Assembly (NCBI GenBank): GCA_018873225.1
Contig: JAEILZ010000001.1
Coordinates: 2,728,001 to 2,792,000, forward strand
DNA: 64,000 bases
From: [Phialemoniopsis] sp. UDSM-2020
Lineage: Eukaryota; Ascomycota; Sordariomycetes; Thyridiales; Thyridiaceae
Direction of reading: 5' to 3'
The position numbers and the translations under genes are program-made. The notes under the pieces are model-generated. The model was not told the origin of the DNA. It did no database searches and saw nothing but the letters and a program-made list of their open reading frames with translations. This document shows positions 21,601-32,504 of this stretch, in pieces. How positions within the stretch are numbered: position 1 is the stretch's first letter; the number at the start of each line of letters is the position of its first letter.

Positions 21601-24600
21601 ATGGCTGGCAATATGAACCCCACTACTGTAAGAAATTCAATTAATTCCTACGCGACTTGAAGCTCCCCCTCCTCCCCTCTACACTCACATCAACACCAGC
21701 ACAGCAACAACAGCTGCTCTGGCAACCTTTTCTACTCCTCCATCCCTACCCACATCTTCGAAAGCGAGCTTTCGCTTGTCATTCTTTACAGCTTTGTTTT
21801 GCCTTGGCTTCTTGTTGACATCTATAATCAGGTCGGATCCGACGACGTTTCAGTCTCCAACGTCGACGATCGCCAGTACGAGGTCAAATTCATCTTAGAT
21901 TGGCCGGAGTACGACATGGCTGGTCAAAACCCGCCCACCGGGCACTATATGCCTTCTGTTCGCCTCGCTTCTGAGAAGAAGCTTGGCATCATCCATTTCG
22001 CTGTCCATGTCGACCACAATTGGCACGGTGATGTCCGCAAGCGGTGAGTGCTACCGAGTGATCTCAGTTTTGATGGACCGCAGAAACTTTCGAACCTGTC
22101 GCAGATGTTGATCTGAATTTGAACTGACCTGAGAAAATCGGTAGGTACTCTGACTTTTTGGTCAATGAGGTGACTCGTAGTGGCGAGGTCCTCCGCTTGA
22201 CGGATATGATAGAGAAAATGGTATCTGAGGTAAGTTTTCCCCTTCTACCTACCTTACAACCACGGTCCTGCTGCTTAATCTCACATCTAACACTTTTACA
22301 GTCGCAGAAGGCGAGAGAGCCGAAGCCCAACCCTCCGAAGCCGGCGGTCCAGACCTCCGGCCCACCAGCATCCGAGAACGATGTCGACGACACCATCCCG
22401 GAGGCCGATGTCCAGAAGCTGAGGGAGTTGCTGGGTGATACCACTACTCGAGACCTCCTCGGGATGTATTCCGCCATTGTCAAGGCCAAGGCGCCCGTTA
22501 AAGGCCTCTCTGTTGCCCTTGCAGTCATTGACGATCGTGCGGAGCGCGGACGGCTTCATCAGGTGGGTTCTCCGACATCGCTATTTGCCCGTCCTGACTT
22601 GTTCACTAAACTTCCATAGGAAATCCGTCGAATCTTCTCAAGCCGCATCGAGACCCAAGTTAACCCCAACACGAGTCTGATCACTGCCACTCCCTTTCCG
22701 ACGGGTAAGAACCGCCAGCGCGGAGGTTGGGGCTCGAATACGGGTTCGCATGGCCGCAAGGATCGACGGGGTGGCGACGCTAAGCCACGCGGCGAATATC
22801 TTCACTTCACTCTCTACAAGGAGAACAAGGATACCATGGAGGCAATCAACCAGATTGCTAGACTGCTGAAGATTAAGTCTTCTGCTTTCGGCTTCGCTGG
22901 CACGAAAGATCGTCGAGCTGCAACCACTCAGCGCGTGAGCGTCTTGCGCCAGTCCATCGAATCTCTCAACTGGCTGAACGCTCGAAACCCTGCTATCAAG
23001 GTCGGCGACTTCAAATACCATGACAAGCCGATTGCGTTAGGTCAGCATGGCGGTAATGAGTTTGTGATCGTGATCAAGAATGTCGAACTTGATCACATCC
23101 AAGATTACTCTATGCTCCACAAGCTTGAGGCGACCAGGGAGTGCGTCCAGATGAGTCTGGACAATCTCATCAACCGCGGCTTCATCAACTACTTTGGTCT
23201 GCAGCGGTTCGGAACGCACACGATTGGTACTCAGGATATCGGTCAGCGCATCCTCAAAGGCGACTTCGAGGGTGCTTGTGAAGCTCTTCTCCATGTCGAT
23301 GCTATGTTTGTCGACAACGCTCACACTGAGAAGGAGCTTGAGAGCGTTCACCACCGTGACGAGATTAACCGAGCCCGGGCCGTCACGATCTGGAAGATGA
23401 GCGGCGATATGAACGCCGCCCTGAAGGTCCTTCCCAAGCGGTTCGGCGCCGAATCCTGCATCATTCGGCATCTCGGTCGCAGCCCTGAGACTCGCCGTGA
23501 CTATTGTGGAGCCATCTTGCAAATCACCCGTGGCCTTCGCAATCTCTACAGCCATGCCTACCAGTCCTACATCTGGAACTGGGTCGCCACCTATCGATGG
23601 GAGAAGTATGGCCGTCAAGTCATGAAGGGTGACCTGATTCTCGTCGAGTCCGAGTCTCACGCCGCCAAGGCACGGCCTCCTGCAACCTACATGGGCGAGG
23701 AGCCCGACCAAGACGAGGACGAGTACTACCAGCAAGCGCGACCGCTGACTGCGGAGGATATCGCTAGTGGCCAGTATTCCATCTTTGACATCGTCTTGCC
23801 CGTTCCAGGCTACGATATCTTGTATCCGGAGAATGATAGTGGCGACTACTATGCCGAGATCATGGGACGTGAGGAGAATGGCTGCCTCGACCCGTATAAC
23901 ATGCGCCGTCGACAGCGCGAGTTCAGCCTCAGTGGGCACTACCGCAAGCTGATCGCACAGTTCACGACCGTGCCCAAATTCATTGTCCGCCCCTACACCG
24001 AGGACAGCGAGCAGATGCATCCTACGGATCTCGACATGCTCCGTCTCCGAAAGGCGAAGGACACCTTGATGAACCACGAGGACAAGGCCGCGGCTTCCGC
24101 TTGGCGAAACCTCGCTGCGAACCCTAGTAAGCACGACGATGAGCTTGCTGACGAGCGACGCCGCCAAAAGGCCATGGAGTCTTCAGCCAAGCAGCCCGAG
24201 AAACGCATTAATGATGAGTATATCGAGACGACTCTGGATGATCGCAGCAAGAGGCAGAAGACCGACCAGGCTCCGGTCGTGAGCACGACCACGATTCCTG
24301 CTAAGGAGAATGACCAAGCTTCAGCTGTGAGCGACGCTGAAGCCAAGAAAGACGACCAAGAACCTCCTCTCGTGTATGGTGAACCGGTCGCTTCCGACAC
24401 CCCCGGAACTGTGCCGCCGCACACTATTCGGTACGATCTTCTTGGCATGGGTGTAATTGCTCTCGAGACCACTCAGGGCTTTTATCCAGACGGCAAGCCC
24501 ATGCCACCGACATCGCGTGAAGTCCAGATGGCGCTCGAGGCGGCTGCACCCTTTCCGATGCACCGACACGACGAGGCCCCCAAGCCTGACGACCAGATGG

Positions 24601-24968
24601 TCACCGATACATCGCAGGCCACTCGTGCCCCTTCCCCGCCGAAGCGGCCGTCGCGTGAGCCATCGCCTCGTGAGTCGAGGTTTAGCCGCGAGCCGGCGCC
24701 CCAGCTTTGGGAGGACGACCCTTTCCTTACTGCCCCTGAGGGTCCCAAGGGCAAGGCGATGGATCTCAGCCCTGAATACACAACGGTCCCGGAGCACCAG
24801 AAAAAGATTGCGGTGATTCTGAACGTCCGTCTCAGCTCGAGCAACTACGCCACTATCTGCGTGCGCGAGGCTATGGGTGCCAGTTGGGCAGAGAGGGAGT
24901 TCCGCCGGACTCAACTTGGACTTGCTGCGACAGCGGAGGTCCCGGACATTGCCATGGCCGACCATTAG
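21601..24968 (+). CDS. PUS7: PUS7, TruD-family tRNA/mRNA pseudouridine synthase
   Basis: Converts uridine to pseudouridine in tRNA, snRNA and mRNA. Five exons (21601-21627, 21832-22043, 22145-22229, 22302-22562, 22620-24968) give about 977 residues. Evidence in order: GIIHF and KRYSDFLVNEV (N-terminal TruD block), FHFTLYKENKDT-type strand (YLHFTLYKENKDT), FGFAGTKDRRAATTQRVSV with the catalytic Asp near residue 292, GNEFVIVIKNV, and INYFGLQRFG with GDFEGACEALL. The protein has a long charged Pro/Ser-rich C-terminal insertion (about residues 690-920) before a final conserved stretch (SSNYATICVREAMG). The nine-codon first exon and 203-nt first intron are the least certain part, though 21601 is the first ATG in 300 nt. 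Confidence 0.93.
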
Positions 24969-25783
24969 CTGGACTTCGTCTTTTGGTCTCGAAAATCAGC
25001 GATGTCGCATTGTGTCTTCCTCGGGCAGCACGTCTCGCGCATCTCATGCTTTTCTTTCTTGGCTCAACATGCTTGCTTGGGCTGGCCTTCTCCCATTCTT
25101 AGTAAGGTCGAGGTGTAACATATACGTTACCTTCCGGTCTGAAACGAATCATTAATTCCCCATCATCAAAATTCCCCACGGTATCATCACAGGCACACAC
25201 AACCCCCCCACGGCATTATTATATTCACTCACGGCATCATCACGTCCCCCCAATGGCATTTCACTATCTTCACTGAATCAAAATTTCCCTCCAGCACACT
25301 GCACCATTCGCATTACGGGTTTTCCAATCGGCATTTGCACATGTTCTTCTTCGCCGACACTTGTTGTCTTTCCCTGTACATTCTAGGGCGGATCTTCTGT
25401 GTCCTGGCTTTGGGTGGATTATTTGGCATCAATCATGGTTGGTGGCGTTTACGAGTAACTGGCATCAATGGATGATCATCGTTCTTAGAGCAGATACCCT
25501 TTGCATTGTTTTCTCTTCATTCAAACCGAATAGCATAGTCGATCAGGTATTTGAGTAATATCACTGCCAAGGAATTGTCTTGCATAATATCGTACATTCG
25601 TAGTCTTTTTATCTCTTGGTGATTTACAGTGATGAGCCGAGCTCGACCTTCCTTCTTGAGTAATGCCGAAAGCATTTGGCCCAGCCTCTAGAATCAAGGG
25701 CCGACAGTGATGAATTTGACTGGTGTCATACATATGATTTGTCTCGGTAACGTGATAGCCTCCTGTTTTGAGGCGAGGCCTCT
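24969..25783. other. Convergent intergenic region, PUS7 / IBA57
   Basis: 815 bp. It holds a degenerate short repeat near 25152-25262 (listed separately). No ORF is credible. Confidence 0.55.
25152..25262. repeat. Degenerate CCCCACGGCATCATCAC-like repeat
   Basis: At least four imperfect copies of a C-run followed by (A)CGG and then CAT/TAT(C/T)ATCAC: CGG cores at 25179, 25211 and 25232 and a TGG variant at 25254, spaced 21-32 bp. A further relic lies at 25325-25340. It is downstream of the PUS7 stop and may be in the 3' UTR. Confidence 0.45.
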
Positions 25784-27034
25784 CTACCGGATCGCCTGCG
25801 CCTGCAGACCGTGGCGCAACCACTCGGGCACAAAGGCCTTGATCCGCACTGACCTGCTCTCCTCGTCCTCGCCGCCCATCTGCATGACGAACTCGCCCGC
25901 CGGATCGTAGGCGCCGGCGGCGGCCGTCTCGCCGGGCAGCTCAATGTCGGTCATAACCTCGAGGCGGCACAGGGCCAGCCCGATGTTGCCCACGCCCTTG
26001 AGCCACTTGCCCGCGCTGCGACCCTTCTTGCCGACACGCCCGATACTCGTCCCGCACGGCACCTCGTCGGCCGCGACGGCGGTGTCGCCTCCCCCGTCGC
26101 CGCCGTTGCCGTTCTCAGCTGCTACTCCAGGCGCAGGGTGATAGGCGAGAGCAGTGGGCGCGGCGGCGTGCTCGTCGTAGAGGACGCAGGGCAGGATGCG
26201 CTTGCGCACGACGCCGCGGTGGCGGGTGCGGATGGTCAGCTCCTGGCCGACGTAGCAGCCCTTGTGCCAGTCGACGCCGCCCATGACGTCCATGTTGGAC
26301 TCGTGCGGCAGGGCCGTCTCGCGCAGCAGCTCGTCCTGGCCCTCGGGCACGCCGCGCAGGTACCGCCGCACCGTGTACGATAGCTCGCTGGCGTCCGGTA
26401 GGGAATCGAGTCCGGCGGGACGGGCGGTGCGAGGGGTCAGGATGCGCTGGCCCAGGTTCGGGGCGCGCGTGTCCGGGTGGCGGATCGCGTCGGGGCCCGT
26501 GTGCGCCTCGGCGAGGGATGAGGCGGCGTTGTTGTCGTCCCAGGCGTGCCAGACCGAGACTTCGTCGGGCGCGAGGGCGCGGACGGCGAACTTGGCGCGC
26601 AGCTTGTAGCGCTTGATGCTGCGCTGGAGCTGGTCGACCTGGTCGGCGTCGACCTCGATCAGGTAGGCGCTGCCGGCGGCGGCCGCATCCTTGTTGAGGA
26701 GGGTGTCTGGGTAGATGAAGACGTCGTGCAGGACGCGGCCCTGGGCGCTGAGGAAGCCGCCGTAGACGCCGGAGCCGAGGTCGACGGGGCGGCCGGCTTG
26801 GTCGGTGGTGCTGCGGGTGACGACGCCCTGTAGGTAATTGGCGGCGTCGGGGCCGGAGACGGAGATCAGGCGCCGGGAAGGGAGGGCGGCGATGCCGGAT
26901 GCGGGAGGCTGCCCGGCCGGCGGGGAAGTGGTGTAGGATCGCCGGCCCACGATGCTACTACGGGCCCGGCAGCTCTGGCAGACATAGGCCGAGGGTGCGA
27001 GAGTACGGCCTACCACGAGTCGTGCTGGCTGCAT
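25784..27034 (-). CDS. IBA57: IBA57/CAF17 homologue, mitochondrial Fe-S cluster maturation factor
   Basis: Folate-binding (GcvT-like) protein that acts with Isa1 and Isa2 in the late step of mitochondrial [4Fe-4S] assembly (aconitase, lipoate synthase). A single exon of 416 residues. The basic N-terminus fits a mitochondrial presequence. The COG0354 signature KGCYVGQELTIRTRHRG lies at about residues 258-274, and the N-terminal core LISVSGPDAANYLQGVVT is also typical. A Gly/Ala-rich insertion (about residues 300-330) is lineage-specific. GC content is higher than in the flanks. The converging neighbour is PUS7. Confidence 0.95.
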   Translation of the reverse strand: MQPARLVVGRTLAPSAYVCQSCRARSSIVGRRSYTTSPPAGQPPASGIAALPSRRLISVSGPDAANYLQGVVTRSTTDQAGRPVDLGSGVYGGFLSAQGRVLHDVFIYPDTLLNKDAAAAGSAYLIEVDADQVDQLQRSIKRYKLRAKFAVRALAPDEVSVWHAWDDNNAASSLAEAHTGPDAIRHPDTRAPNLGQRILTPRTARPAGLDSLPDASELSYTVRRYLRGVPEGQDELLRETALPHESNMDVMGGVDWHKGCYVGQELTIRTRHRGVVRKRILPCVLYDEHAAAPTALAYHPAPGVAAENGNGGDGGGDTAVAADEVPCGTSIGRVGKKGRSAGKWLKGVGNIGLALCRLEVMTDIELPGETAAAGAYDPAGEFVMQMGGEDEESRSVRIKAFVPEWLRHGLQAQAIR

Positions 27035-30000
27035 GGCGGAGATAAAGCTGAATCCCTCTCAGGGAAGGTAGGGCTCTGCCTCAAGGAATGGAAATGGGGG
27101 GCCCTGTCTTTCGGAGCACCCCAAGAACCCGTTGATCCTTCGATATCCAGCACACCCGATTGTACGTGTGGCTGAGACGGGTTTGCGCGCGTGGAATCTG
27201 ACGGAAGCTGGGTATCTGGATGACGTACCGCGGATGCTGCGGGATGGACTGGATTTTTTTCCCATGGTGAATTTCACGGTCGGAGGTTGCCAAGTGCCGA
27301 CCTTCCGCCCCCCCCCCTCAACTTCGTTGTACCTTTGTACGCCCAAGATGACTTCTCCACCAAAAAGTCTAGGCCTGGCACATTTGCTCACCAAACTTCG
27401 GCACTCAGGGAGATCCTCGCCGCACCTCGCATCGACAAAAGAAGCATAGCTGCCGTCAGATTCCATCTCCACTTCTCGCGTGTTAAATGTGTCCGACATG
27501 CAAAGTGTCCGAGAAGGGGTCGAATCGTTAAGGCCGAGCCCTGCAACCCCAAGTGGGTGTCAGAAAGGTTGACGGTTTTGGGTCAATCTCTACCCAAGTT
27601 TTTAACACACTGAGTGACCTAGATACGCTTAGGTAGTGGGATAACCCCCGGTGATCAATTAAGAATTGAGGTACATCGAGATGGCAAACCGTCAACTAAA
27701 CTGTCACCCACTTGAACCCGTAGGTACCTCAGATATACTCCTCTCAAGCAGACCAAGCCCGCTTCTTCCCTGTCCACGAGATCGATGTTGCTCTATCTGA
27801 TCGATGTAAAGATCAACTTGACGATATTTTCTCGCTCCTATTCATTCATCTGAGACCTTGCTCTGTTCCGAAATAGGCAATCTGCCGGTGCAAACCCTCG
27901 ATGAAGCCATTTAGAGTTTTCAGCCGGCGACCCAGACAGCTGGATACCCGCCACTATACTCGTTTGGGTGTGTTCGCCGCTGTCCGCCAACCTTGACCTT
28001 CAGCTGTCAAGGGACATGACTAGGGCTTTGTCTCTTCAGCCTCTCCGCAATTACGGCCTTGTCCTCCCTTGCACTTGAGTATTCAAGCGGATGGCTTGAG
28101 CTTCTTTGCTGGTCCCAGAGGTTCGGTCCCGAGCAGTCAGACCAAGAGAGGCTACCCGTGCTCCCCACGCTGCCTCTAGTATCGTCAGCACAATGTTCTG
28201 GCCGAATACGGTTTAGAACACGGCTTGACGCCACAGAGTCCGGCGAGCTGGTAACGAGTAGGGGAGAGCCATGTTTTATAGATCTCTGCAGATCTGCACG
28301 ATGCACTTGGCCGAGAGGATCTGTCCGCGATCGTGAATTTACACCAAACCCTCGATCTCGACTGAAACATGGCGTTTCATCAAGCCAGCATGACAGCTCT
28401 TGTTTGACACCTTCTAGGCTCCTGTCAAACATGCAGGTAGTCATGCTTGACTAAAGCTGATGTTTGGGCCATGTCAAGCTCGTTTAGGGGCGCCGTAACG
28501 GTGGCATGGCAGGCGAGTGGCTGGTTGGCGGACGGCCCATTCCTCACTTTTGAAGCTATCGTGACTGGCACGTAAACGCTGAACAGCACATCAGCATGGT
28601 GTAGGCGCTGGAATGCGCCCAGGAGTCAGAGCTTACGCCCCGAGGCGAGGGCAAGCAAGCCAACAACGTGCGCCGCATTCATCTAGATACTTTTCTATCT
28701 AAGCATATTTGTGGCTTTGTACAACCTACACCCGTCTTAATCGTTCTTCTAAGCGAGTGCGAAACCTTGAGCACTGCGATCAACACGTTCTGTGGCTTAC
28801 ATAGGGCCAGCGACCGTTGAACCTAAGCTGTTGACACGAAGTTGCGATTGGTTGGTAGGTTCCTTTGGGCTGTTGCAGGGGAGTCAACCAGAACAAGGCC
28901 GTAACAGGGCTCCGGGTATACCGTCTGCCACGGCTTGAAACGGTCAGCCAGCAGCATCTCAACCATGTTCGGCGTGGTTTTGGCTTCCAGCCGTGCCTGT
29001 GTCACCGTCCTCTGGGGGTCCAGACTCTCGGGTTCCAACGCTGACAAGACGGCACGCAGTATAGACTTAATATGCTTCCAGCTAACCCTCATCGCGGGAG
29101 GCCGGTGTGTTGGTCCCGGCTGTCGGGAACACAGCAATGTCACTATCAAAGCCTACTTCTTTCATTGGATCTCGATCCTTCAGCAGTGTCGAGGAACAAG
29201 AGCAGGACGGCGACAGCCGTCCCCGTCGAGTAAGGTTTGTGGGGGACACCGAAGAGGCCTGGACCACGACCAGATGCTTGGGTGCCGAACCGGCCAATCA
29301 GGACCGGCGTGGGGAGGACGGGCGGTGTTAAGAGCAGCCTGCACGCCTGGTAAGGCCGAGTCAGGATGGACTACCGGAAATAGCACTCGCAGAGTCTGGT
29401 CCTTGTCAAGTGTAAGACATGACTACTAAATTCAAAAAGGAAAATGCTCTCAGGAGATCACTAATCGCCATTCTGCTTGTAGAATCTGTTGTGCTCGCCT
29501 GACTGAATGTTTGTCAGTTGATGGTAGTTTTGCTATCTTGAAGACGTGACGTGAAGACCGAGACCGGTGATCAAGGGTCGTGGGGTCTGGAACACATGGG
29601 GGCGTGTACGGAACAGGGGGTGCGACAGATCAGATACGGACGGCTACTTTATCTTATCGCACCTACTAGGGGGTATGGATCACGGTCTGACTTGATCTTA
29701 TCATTTCTGGGGGTCCAATGGTCTCGTCTTGGTATCTCCACCAACCAGACGGATTTACGAACACGCGCGTGTCCCTCGGATCAATGTGTGTACGTAGAGA
29801 TAGGTAATGTTGCATCCCCGCCGGGTATGCAGGTGATCGCCTTGTTTCACGAAGGTGTCTTTGTCGTTCTCCCGTGGTAGCCGCAAGACCTTTGTGTGTG
29901 CCTGTCATCCCCCGCAAAGTCCGCCATTCTATGCCCAGGCGTCGTGAGCCGGGCGGAGGAAATGGCGGCATCGTCGGGCGCAACGATACAATGCGTGCGT

Positions 30001-31721
30001 GCGTGCGCATGCATGAGTTGCGCTGATGTTGGGCTGTGCGTCGTCCCGCAGCACTGTCGTGTCCTCCGCCCGCAAAGGAGACGATCCATCCATCCATCTG
30101 CCCTGCCCAGCTGACATAAGTTAAATTGAGAGGAGCCAAGTAGCCATTCTGCACCACGATCGCGACACACCCCCTCAAGATTGTCGGTGCCCCGATTCGG
30201 AGACCACTATGTACACCGCCTACTGTCAATTTGCGAAATTGATCCCTAGACTTGTAGGCATTTGAACGATAGATGGTTTTAAAAGGGCTCGAACCATGAA
30301 TTAACTACTAGAGAGCATCATCGTACGAACTAACAGTTCCCCTCTTCAAAACATGGGCGCATTCTACTGGAGACACCCAGAACTTCATGATCTTATCAAG
30401 GTTCGCTCGGTACGGCTGTGAAGCTCGGCACCTTGAAGGCTCCGTGTTGGGTGTCCCGGGTCTACCGCAGGAAGAACAAAAACTACTGGGCGGTCACTTG
30501 GCGCGCGAACGGGCGTCCGCGGCCGCGGCATGTTCTTATTCGCCGAGGTGCGAATGGGAGAGGGAAGGGGTGGGTGTACGTGTAAGGAAGAACTCACCGC
30601 AGCCAGGCCAGCCAGCCAGCCCACGGTACCGAAGAACCGGGATGAGAGAGATTGGCCAGATCTTGCTCCTCGCTTATTATTCCCGAGAGAGCCGCCAAGG
30701 CCGCCCGTCCGCCTTTTGGCTCTTGGGGAGGACACCACGCTGGCTGACAAAAGCAAGGGCGTGCCCTGCGGGATTGGTCATCTGAGCCTTGCTTTGGTCA
30801 TCCAGGGCGTCTTAGTTAATCAACAAGATGAAGGCGTGCTAGGATACCTGCACACCCCTCCACACACCCGGTCGGCCAGTTGCTACCTCCGATGCTTTTT
30901 AGCTGGTGCTGCCCCTCCCACCCGAAACGGTGGAGGGAGGGGGGGTGTGTAATCTGTCAGGGATGGTGGATGATTCATACAATCTCATACGCTATGCTGG
31001 TCACTGTCATGGACTTTAATTTTTTTGAGAGTGGTAGTGCTCGGGCCCGTCTGATCTCTAATGTCCGCCGATTCCGGCACCCTGCCTCGGGTCGTTCTCA
31101 AGGTTCGACCATCGTGAATCAAGAGGCGTCATGATCAGCGAGATCGGGACAGAGCAGTGTCGCATGGCGAAATCGGGTTTTCAGTATGCTGTAGATGAGT
31201 CAATCAATTGATTGTCGTCGTCATGATTTCACATTTGCATTGCATTCATTGAGGAATAGGCTTCATAGTTTGTTTGAATTGTTTTTCAATTGTATTATTG
31301 ATTGATTGATGTTTCTCCTTTCGCTGAGCTAAGCTTATTGTTGATGATCGCTTGTCAGAGAAAGCTTGTCATCCCCGGTCATCCATCACTCGAACCTTTG
31401 TGTGCATCCTTTCCTGTCTTGAGGAAAGGGTGTACCAGGGAGCGAAATCGTGACCAATAATCCTCCTCATCCTAATCTCTTCCTCCAATTGCTTCCCTCA
31501 TTTGAGGTGAAGCAAAGATATCCATAAGAAAACTGAGTGGTGGTGGTGGTATTGCCATGATGTGTTGCAAATGCGTGTCATCATCGCTCTTCGTAAAAAA
31601 ATAAAATCGCTTTGCTTTTTCTAATCCCGTGATGAAAATCAAATGTGGTATCTTTGCTGTAGAACGCCGCCCGATATGCAAGAAGTCAAGGAAGGTAGTG
31701 CTTCAGTGAGACCAGGAATGT
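27035..31721. other. Gene-poor tract, left half (4.7 kb)
   Basis: No gene is recognisable. Many overlapping frames of 60-190 codons occur on both strands with no known domain. Two minus-strand candidates were considered: an open frame at 28007-28444 and a possible two-exon frame at 28823-29165; neither is safe to call. Simple repeats are present: (CGTG)n near 29992-30013, (CATC)n near 30083-30098, and (ATTG)n at 31297-31311. No tRNA, transposon frame or AT-rich decay is seen. Confidence 0.55.
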
Positions 31722-32504
31722 CTAGTACACTGATATCGCCGACACGAGCCTCGCGGGATTGCGGGCCGGTAGGTAATATCCGTCGTCGTAGAAGGTCTTT
31801 TCTGATACCGTGACTTCCTGCTCCTGCTTGCCGGCAAAGGTAGGCAGGACGGTGCTGGGCGGTGAAGGAGGCATCGACTCGTCTTCTGAAGAGTCCGAGT
31901 CGTGGTCGAGCTCTGGCGGCTGGGCCGAGTGTGATGGTGATCGGGTCAGGGTCAGAGCCTCGAAGTCCTCCTCGTCGTCGTCCTCAAAGTCGTCCACCAG
32001 GATGGGGGTGGGCGAGGCCATAGGCTTGGAGGCCACCCGGGTCAGGGGGATGGCGTCGGCCATCTCAATATCGTCCTCCTCATCCTCGCTGATGTCGCTG
32101 TCCGAGTCCGAAGAGTCGGAGTCGGCGTCCTCGGCGTGCCAGTCCTCCTCGGGATCCTCGACAACGGTGTCGGCCCATTGTACGTGGCGGTCCTCGCTCT
32201 TGGGGGAGGCGCCGCGCACGGACTGGTTGAACCAAGATTCTTGTTCCCGCTCGGCATCGGCAAGCTCGAGCATGAGGGAGTCCAGGAGGTTGGCGTGGCC
32301 GACGAGCAGGCGGAGGTTGTGGTCGGGGCGGGCAGCCTCGGAGGAGAGCTTGCCGCGGGCCTTGTGGGCCAGGTAGTAAGTTTGCGTGATGCTCATGGTC
32401 TTTCTCTTGTAGTGGGAGACGAGCAGTGGTGAGGCAGGGGCGACGGGGGCAGTCTTGACAGACTGGACTGTTGTTGTGTTTGGCGATGAGAGTGTAGAAG
32501 TCAT
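31722..32504 (-). CDS. Conserved-looking acidic protein of unknown function
   Basis: 260 residues in a single exon. The start at 32504 is supported because no ATG occurs on this strand for the preceding 266 nt (32505-32770). The N-terminal third has an ordered-looking segment (HYKRKTMSITQTYYLAHKARG, then LLVGHANLLDSLMLELADAE). The middle is very acidic and Ser-rich (DSDSSDSDSDISEDEEDD). The C-terminus has two acidic Ser/Pro stretches and ends with FYDDGYYLPARNPARL and a final ISVY. The order-acid-order layout suggests a regulatory or adaptor protein. I do not recognise the family. It is the only gene found between 27.0 and 37.3 kb. Confidence 0.8.
   Translation of the reverse strand: MTSTLSSPNTTTVQSVKTAPVAPASPLLVSHYKRKTMSITQTYYLAHKARGKLSSEAARPDHNLRLLVGHANLLDSLMLELADAEREQESWFNQSVRGASPKSEDRHVQWADTVVEDPEEDWHAEDADSDSSDSDSDISEDEEDDIEMADAIPLTRVASKPMASPTPILVDDFEDDDEEDFEALTLTRSPSHSAQPPELDHDSDSSEDESMPPSPPSTVLPTFAGKQEQEVTVSEKTFYDDGYYLPARNPARLVSAISVY

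Noticed and set aside
23037..24167. 376-codon minus-strand frame opposite PUS7
   Set aside because: Antisense shadow of the conserved TruD exon in codon-biased DNA; no family resemblance.
29666..30229. 187-codon minus-strand frame in the gene-poor tract
   Set aside because: No recognisable domain; overlaps simple CATC and CGTG repeats that inflate open frames.
30270..30310. GGTTCGAGCC on the minus strand as a tRNA B-box
   Set aside because: The flanking bases do not form a T-stem and no A-box or acceptor stem is found.
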